DNA of 16,290 nt. Source: 13-1-40CM-70-15 sp964641215 (lineage in GTDB: Bacteria > Gemmatimonadota > Gemmatimonadetes > Gemmatimonadales > GWC2-71-9). A model generated the notes under the pieces. The model was not told where the DNA came from, did no database searches, and saw only the letters and a list, made by a program, of their open reading frames with translations. Position 1 is the stretch's first letter. Each line of letters starts with the position of its first letter. The position numbers were made by a program, and so were the translations under genes. The stretch spans positions 1 through 16,290 of the forward strand of contig CAZXKD010000054.1 of NCBI GenBank assembly GCA_964641215.1, given 5' to 3'. This document shows positions 12,048 to 16,290 of the stretch, in pieces.

Positions 12048-14372
12048 CTACATCCGGAACAGGTAGCTCGCCTTGAGGAAGAAGCCGTCGCCGGTGCGGC
12101 GGAGCTGCCGGAACGCGAACGCCTGGGGCTCGTCGAGCGAGGCGCCGTACCCGAAAAAGAACACCGTCCCCGGGTTCGGCTTGAAGGAGAACAGGACGTC
12201 GTTGCGGAAGTCGTTGGTCGCCTGCGGTCCGGCGGCCGTCCCGTTCACGATGAGCGGCTGGCCGGTGCGCGGATCTTGGAGGGCGACCTGATCCTGCGCG
12301 AAGTACTGGCCGATGTAGCGGAAAAAGATCGCTCGCGTCAGCTGGTATTCGATCTTGACGCGCGGAATGTTGGCGGTCGAGAAACGGCTCCCGTCCCGGG
12401 CCCTGGTGAGACGCACGTGTGTCCAGAGGGCGTCGACGCGAATCGACGATGTGGGCCGCCAGCCGGCCGTCGCGTTGAGTGCGACCTGCCGTCCCTCGGC
12501 CGCTTCGGCGAAGATCGGGGCTGCGCCGTAGCCCGCGCTCCCCCCCAGCGTGAGCACGCGGTGCGGAGTGTTGAAGCTGGCATTCGCGCTCCAGAGGTTG
12601 TACAACCCGTGCGGCAGCGCGAACGGGATCGTATCGACGGTGCGGTTCACCTGGTAGCCCGCGTACGGCGCCGCGTCGAAGCGCTGCAGGTTGTTGGACA
12701 CGGCGGCGCTGAGGCTCCAGCCCCCGCGGACGTTCGCGCTCGACGTGACCGTGTACCCTCCCTCGATCGTGCCCCGGAGCTTGAGGAAGTCGTCGTAGCG
12801 CCACAGCGGGCTCACGAGCAGGAACGTGCTCAGCTGCTCGACGAGCGCTCCGGGACGGCCGTACACCGTGTAGCGATCGAAGAGCCGCGCCGTGACGATC
12901 CCCACGCGGTTCACGAAACCGCTCCGGGCGACGAAGTCGGGGGTGATACCTACGATCTCACCGTGGTTGCCGTAGGAGCGTCCCGTGCGGTCGTACAGCG
13001 TCACGTCCCACAGCTTGCCCGCGCGCGGGACGCCGGCGCTCTCGTCCCACGAGCCGACCAGCTGCACCTGCGAGAACCAGATGTGCTTCCAGATGATCCG
13101 CGCGTCCGCCCCGAGGACCCGGTTGTAGTCGCCACCGTCGAGCCGATCGGTGTACGCCAGGCCGACCGTCGAGCTGACGCCGAGGTCGCGCTGCACCCGC
13201 AGCAGGTTGAAGAAGGGGTGGGCGCCGGTGCGCGATTGCGCCGGGTCGTCCGCCGCCGCCAGATACGCCACGTTGGTGCCCCCCAGCTTGCCGGTGAGCT
13301 TGGCGCCGGCCACGGGGGAAACGATCTCCCGCGTGTAAATCAGCCGGTTGGGCGTGTCGAACTGCTCGAGGCCTTCCAGAAAGAACGGGCGCTTCTCGGG
13401 GAAGAACAGCGCGAAGCGCTGGTTCACCGTCACCTGGGCGATGTCGGCCTCGACCTGCGAGAAGTCCGGGTTGATGGTCCCGGTGGCGTTCAGGTTCTGG
13501 GACACGCCCCACCGCAGGTTGCCGCCGGGCTGCGGATCGCCTTTGTAGACGTACCCCGGCCCCGTCCCTCCGCGCGGCGCCCCGTCCACATGGGTCGTGA
13601 ATTCGGGACTCAGGTCCATCACCAGGCCGCGGTGCAGGCCGGTGAGCCCCCGCAGCCGGCCGGCCTGGATCAGGTAGCTGGCGCTGGCCCGCACGGTGGG
13701 CGCCCAGTTGTCCTCGTAGCCCGTATGCTGCGTGATCCGAACGATCTGCAGCCCCCAGTCCTGCGGGTCGGAGCTCTGGTAGCGGATGCTCTTGAAGGGG
13801 ATACGGACTTCGACCTCGTAGCCCCAGGGCATGACGTGGCCGCGCGACTGGTAGACGAAGTCGGGATTGAGATCCACGATGCCGTCGAACCGCCCGGTGC
13901 CGACGCCGCCGCCGGCTGCGCCTGCGTCCTGGCCTTCACTGCGGACGCCGTCCTCCTGGACGCCGAGCGGGTTCACTGAGAAGAGCAGGGCGCGGCGGTG
14001 GTCATCGTACGTGTCCAGCAGGATCTGGACGTGATCGTCGGCGTCGATGTTGTCGCGGTCCGCGAGCGTGGCGCGCACCACGGGGCCGTGGGACTCGTAG
14101 GCGAGGATCCCGAAGTAGATCGCGTCGGGGGCGTACCACACCAGCGCGACCGTCGAGTCCGCCGCCGGGCGGCTGTCGACCGGACGGTATTGGGTGAAGC
14201 CGGTGAGGCGCGCTGCCTGCCGCCACACAGGTTCGTCGAGGACGCCGTCGATGACGACCGTGGCCTCGAGGCGCGGCGGGCGGACGTCGAGCTGGCGGGC
14301 GCGGCCGTCGTAGACGAGGCCCGAGCCGTCACCGGTCTGGAAGAGGATGAGGGCGAGGAGGGCGTGAACCAT
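12048..14372 (-). CDS. CBM9-like / DUF5916 outer-membrane protein
   Basis: This 774-residue exported protein has a short signal peptide (residues 1-12, MVHALLALILFQ). A CBM9-like beta-sandwich domain follows (about 35-235: VVIDGVLDEPVWRQA near the start, DDHVQILLDTYDD in the middle, GYEVEVRIPFKSIRY late). The DUF5916 barrel comes next, with hallmark text NPDFSQVEADIAQVTVNQRF and FFPEKRPFFLEGLEQFDTPN, and ends SYLFRM. Proteins of this type are common in Gemmatimonadota and Bacteroidota; their role, possibly uptake or binding of a carbohydrate or peptide, is not settled. Length is in the usual range, so it looks intact. The ATG at 14372 has no Shine-Dalgarno sequence but has TATTTT 5 bases upstream. 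It is the first gene of the leftward unit that includes the chemoreceptor, raising the possibility that the two respond to the same ligand. Confidence 0.88.
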   Translation of the reverse strand: MVHALLALILFQTGDGSGLVYDGRARQLDVRPPRLEATVVIDGVLDEPVWRQAARLTGFTQYRPVDSRPAADSTVALVWYAPDAIYFGILAYESHGPVVRATLADRDNIDADDHVQILLDTYDDHRRALLFSVNPLGVQEDGVRSEGQDAGAAGGGVGTGRFDGIVDLNPDFVYQSRGHVMPWGYEVEVRIPFKSIRYQSSDPQDWGLQIVRITQHTGYEDNWAPTVRASASYLIQAGRLRGLTGLHRGLVMDLSPEFTTHVDGAPRGGTGPGYVYKGDPQPGGNLRWGVSQNLNATGTINPDFSQVEADIAQVTVNQRFALFFPEKRPFFLEGLEQFDTPNRLIYTREIVSPVAGAKLTGKLGGTNVAYLAAADDPAQSRTGAHPFFNLLRVQRDLGVSSTVGLAYTDRLDGGDYNRVLGADARIIWKHIWFSQVQLVGSWDESAGVPRAGKLWDVTLYDRTGRSYGNHGEIVGITPDFVARSGFVNRVGIVTARLFDRYTVYGRPGALVEQLSTFLLVSPLWRYDDFLKLRGTIEGGYTVTSSANVRGGWSLSAAVSNNLQRFDAAPYAGYQVNRTVDTIPFALPHGLYNLWSANASFNTPHRVLTLGGSAGYGAAPIFAEAAEGRQVALNATAGWRPTSSIRVDALWTHVRLTRARDGSRFSTANIPRVKIEYQLTRAIFFRYIGQYFAQDQVALQDPRTGQPLIVNGTAAGPQATNDFRNDVLFSFKPNPGTVFFFGYGASLDEPQAFAFRQLRRTGDGFFLKASYLFRM

Positions 14373-14377
14373 ACCAC

Positions 14378-14383
14378 AAAATA
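14378..14383 (-). promoter_or_regulatory. Candidate -10 element for a leaderless DUF5916 transcript
   Basis: Reading the minus strand, TG followed by TATTTT ends 5 bases before the ATG at 14372. This would be an extended -10 box placing the transcript start at the initiation codon. No Shine-Dalgarno sequence is present, and no convincing -35 box is seen in the inverted-repeat region upstream. Confidence 0.4.
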
Positions 14384-14388
14384 CAGCC

Positions 14389-14466
14389 GGGAGACGAGAA
14401 ACGGGAATCGGGAAACGTCAACGATTCGTCACTGCGTTTCCCGTTTCACGACTCCCGTTTCCCGGG
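14389..14466. repeat. Imperfect long inverted repeat in the intergenic spacer
   Basis: The left arm (about 14389-14417) repeats GGGAAACG-like words and the right arm (about 14435-14466) repeats CGTTTCCC-like words. The innermost pairing, CGGGAAACG at 14409-14417 with CGTTTCCCG at 14435-14443, is perfect around a 17-base loop; outer parts pair with several mismatches and shifted register. The 122-base spacer 14373-14494 has no gene that I can support. The element may be a dispersed intergenic repeat or a transcript-end structure. Confidence 0.65.
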
Positions 14467-14470
14467 TGCA

Positions 14471-14485
14471 CCGACGCTTCGTCGG
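14471..14485 (-). terminator. Hairpin downstream of the permease gene
   Basis: CCGACG pairs with CGTCGG around a 3-base loop, starting 9 bases after the permease stop at 14495. No run of T follows in the minus-strand direction, so it would be a weak or factor-dependent terminator, perhaps together with the inverted repeat next to it. Confidence 0.35.
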
Positions 14486-14494
14486 CTGGGGCGA

Positions 14495-15709
14495 CTACTC
14501 GTAGCGCAAGGCTTGGATGGGATCGAGTTGCGCCGCGCGCTGCGCCGGCCAGATGCCGAAGAACAGACCGACCAAGGCGCTGAAGAAGAACGCCAGCAGA
14601 ATCGCGAGCGGCGAGATCAGCGTGTTCCAATGGAACATCCTGGACAGCACGATCGCGCCGAAGGAGCCGAAGATCACGCCCACCATGCCGCCGGCCAGGC
14701 ACAGCACCAGGGCCTCCACGAGGAACTGAAACAGGATGTTGCTGCGGGTGGCGCCGAGCGCCTTGCGGACGCCGATCTCGCGGGTGCGCTCGGTGACCGA
14801 CACCAGCATGATGTTCATGATCCCGATGCCGCCGACGAGCAGGCTGACGGCCGCGATGCCCGCGAGCAGCGCGCCGAACGTCTGGGTGGTCTGCTGGAAG
14901 GTGGCGAGGATGTCCGTCTGGTTGCGGATCTGGAAGTCGTTGTCGGCGCCCGGGCGGATGTGATGCATGCGTCGCAGCACCCGCTCGATCTCGATCATCG
15001 CGAGATTCATGTGATCCAGGTCGATCACTCGCAGGGTGATGGAGCGCAGCCGATCGGGGCCGAACATGCGGTAGCGAGCCGTCTGGAGCGGGATGAGGAT
15101 CTGCTCGTCCGGGTTGTTGAACGACCCCTGGGCCCCCTTCTGGCTCAGCACGCCGATCACCTCGAAGGTGATGCCGCGGATCTGGATGTCCTGGCCGATG
15201 ATGGCCGCGGGGTTGACGTTGAACATGTCGGGAATGGCCGAGCCGACCACGGCGTACCGCTGCCGGGCTTCGTCCTCCCCGGGCGTGTACGTGCGACCGT
15301 AGGGGATCGTGTAGCTGCGCACCGGCACGTAGTTGGACGTGGTGCCGACCACGCTCACGTTGATGTTCTGGTTGCCCTTCTTCACCTGCACGTTGCGCGA
15401 CAGCTCCGGGATCACGGCGTCGACGAAGCGCGTGCCGGCGGCGAGCGCGGTGTCGTCGTCCATCGTGATGCTGATGGCCCCCATGATGGCGATGCCGCCG
15501 CGGAAGTTCTGGCCGGGAAAGACGGTCAGCAGGGTCGGGCCCATGGCCTGGATGCGATCCTGGACCGCCTTCTGCGCACCGGAGCCGAGGGCGATCATGG
15601 TGATCACCGCGCCCACACCGATGATGATGCCCAGGGTGGTGAGCAGCGACCGCAGCTTGTTCGCGCGGACCGCCTGCAGCGCGACCTGGATGATCTCGCC
15701 GAGCAGCAT
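14495..15709 (-). CDS. ABC transporter permease, MacB/FtsX type
   Basis: This 404-residue inner-membrane protein carries an N-terminal helix (about 20-43, LLTTLGIIIGVGAVITMIAL), a large periplasmic MacB_PCD-like domain (about 45-275), and three C-terminal helices (about 283-305, 330-355, 368-392) of the FtsX domain with VTERTREIGVRKALGAT (308-324), the coupling-helix region. It lacks the fused ATPase domain of E. coli MacB (about 650 residues), so a separate ATP-binding subunit must be coded elsewhere; none is in the window. Such pairs act as tripartite exporters or mechanotransmitters that move peptides, lipids or drugs across the envelope with an adaptor and a TolC-type channel. The ATG at 15709 follows the adaptor stop after 2 bases, so the two are one operon. 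Confidence 0.93.
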   Translation of the reverse strand: MLLGEIIQVALQAVRANKLRSLLTTLGIIIGVGAVITMIALGSGAQKAVQDRIQAMGPTLLTVFPGQNFRGGIAIMGAISITMDDDTALAAGTRFVDAVIPELSRNVQVKKGNQNINVSVVGTTSNYVPVRSYTIPYGRTYTPGEDEARQRYAVVGSAIPDMFNVNPAAIIGQDIQIRGITFEVIGVLSQKGAQGSFNNPDEQILIPLQTARYRMFGPDRLRSITLRVIDLDHMNLAMIEIERVLRRMHHIRPGADNDFQIRNQTDILATFQQTTQTFGALLAGIAAVSLLVGGIGIMNIMLVSVTERTREIGVRKALGATRSNILFQFLVEALVLCLAGGMVGVIFGSFGAIVLSRMFHWNTLISPLAILLAFFFSALVGLFFGIWPAQRAAQLDPIQALRYE

Positions 15710-15711
15710 CG

Positions 15712-16290
15712 CTAGTTCTTCGTGGTCCCGCTGCCGCCGCTCTGCTGGCGCAGCCCCGGCAGCCCACCACCAGTCATGTTCTGGAACCGGTTCTTCATGT
15801 CCTGTTGCGACTGCACCAGCGACGCGCTCGGCAGCAGCAGCACGGTGTCCTTCTCCACCAGGCCGCTCGTCACCTCGACGTAGTCGAGGTCGGTGAGACC
15901 GGTGCGGATGTTGACCGGCAGTGGAGTGCCGTTCCGCAGCGCGAACACGATGAAGTTGCCGCTGAAGTTGTTGCTGCGGCGCATGCCGGCCCCTCCGGGG
16001 CCCCCGAATCCGCCGCCCTGGCCGCCGCGTCCACCGCCGAACGCCGAGCGCACCTGCCGCAGCACCGCCTGCTCCTCCGCGGTGAGCGCGCCGCCGGTCA
16101 TGGCCTTCCGGAACAGCTCGCGCACCTTGTCGGCCGTCACGCCGGCCGGCAAGGGAATCTGCCTGCCGTCGGGCGTGGTCATCACGTTGGCCGCGGGCTT
16201 GGCGCTGTCACGAGTGCCAGCCTTAGCGGCCGGGTCGGCCGCCGGCCCGCTGGGCCGCGGGGCCTGGCCGAGCGACGCGCCGGTGCGCGC
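15712..16290 (-). CDS. Periplasmic adaptor (MacA/HlyD-like membrane fusion protein), C-terminal part
   Basis: The frame is open to the right edge, so the N-terminal lipoyl/hairpin part is missing and 192 residues are visible. The C-terminal block NFIVFALRNGTPLPVNIRTG followed by LDYVEVTSGLVEKDTVLLLPSASLV is the membrane-proximal domain of RND/ABC adaptor proteins. Just before it lies an insert of roughly 110 residues: Ala/Pro-rich linker, a small domain (GVTADKVRELFRKAMTGG then LTAEEQAVLRQVRSA) and a Gly-rich run (about GGGRGGQGGGFGG). A GTG at 16185 and the ATG next to it fall inside this insert and are not believed to be the true start. The protein should bridge the permease to an outer-membrane channel. 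The extreme C-terminus is a Gly/Ser tail ending TTKN. Confidence 0.85.
   Translation of the reverse strand, partial: ARTGASLGQAPRPSGPAADPAAKAGTRDSAKPAANVMTTPDGRQIPLPAGVTADKVRELFRKAMTGGALTAEEQAVLRQVRSAFGGGRGGQGGGFGGPGGAGMRRSNNFSGNFIVFALRNGTPLPVNIRTGLTDLDYVEVTSGLVEKDTVLLLPSASLVQSQQDMKNRFQNMTGGGLPGLRQQSGGSGTTKN

Noticed and set aside
16182..16187. GTG/ATG start making a complete 157-residue adaptor-like protein
   Set aside because: The frame is open upstream to the window edge and the visible part lacks the lipoyl and hairpin domains, so the gene is truncated by the window instead.

Overview
This is a GC-rich, almost fully coding bacterial window. It contains one 100-N scaffold gap, so it probably comes from a draft or metagenome assembly. 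The gene content suggests Gemmatimonadota or a related soil or sediment phylum. That content is a CBM9-like/DUF5916 outer-membrane protein, a secreted M28 peptidase with an Ala/Gly-rich N-terminal part, DUF3052, a MacA/MacB pair with a Gly-rich adaptor insert, a eukaryotic-like Ser/Thr kinase and many small exported proteins. The taxonomic call is inference; there is no rRNA or tRNA marker.

Layout. (i) 1-4179, minus strand: a tight run reading right to left of a membrane-anchored PHP-domain protein, an M28 zinc peptidase, a DUF3052 protein and the N-terminal half of a probable secreted alpha/beta hydrolase. The last three overlap end to start, ending in an ATGA junction. (ii) 4216-9502, plus strand, divergent from (i) across only 36 bp: a DinB/DUF1569-like protein, a 48-residue basic micro-protein, an exported amicyanin-like cupredoxin, a Cache/HAMP/Ser-Thr kinase receptor, a small lipoprotein and a TRZ/ATZ-type deaminase running into the gap. 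The first four are coupled by very short gaps or overlaps. The lipoprotein may also have its own, possibly leaderless, promoter. (iii) 9503-9640: the gap and a strong hairpin terminator between convergent units. (iv) 9653-14372, minus strand: the DUF5916 outer-membrane protein, then a chemoreceptor open reading frame that continues without a stop into a signal peptide and an outer-membrane beta-barrel. (v) 14373-14494: a non-coding spacer with an inverted repeat and a hairpin. (vi) 14495-16290, minus strand: an ABC permease of the MacB/FtsX type and the C-terminal part of its periplasmic adaptor.

Two items stand out. The first is the cupredoxin plus transmembrane kinase pair: all four type-1 copper ligands are visible, and the receptor has a histidine-kinase-like layout (periplasmic sensor, HAMP, then kinase). 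It could be a copper or redox sensing unit, but that function is inferred from gene linkage alone. The second is the in-frame chemoreceptor/outer-membrane protein reading frame, which is either a real fusion, two proteins from one frame with an internal GTG start, or a lost stop codon.

No CRISPR array, insertion sequence, integrase or RNA gene could be recognised.
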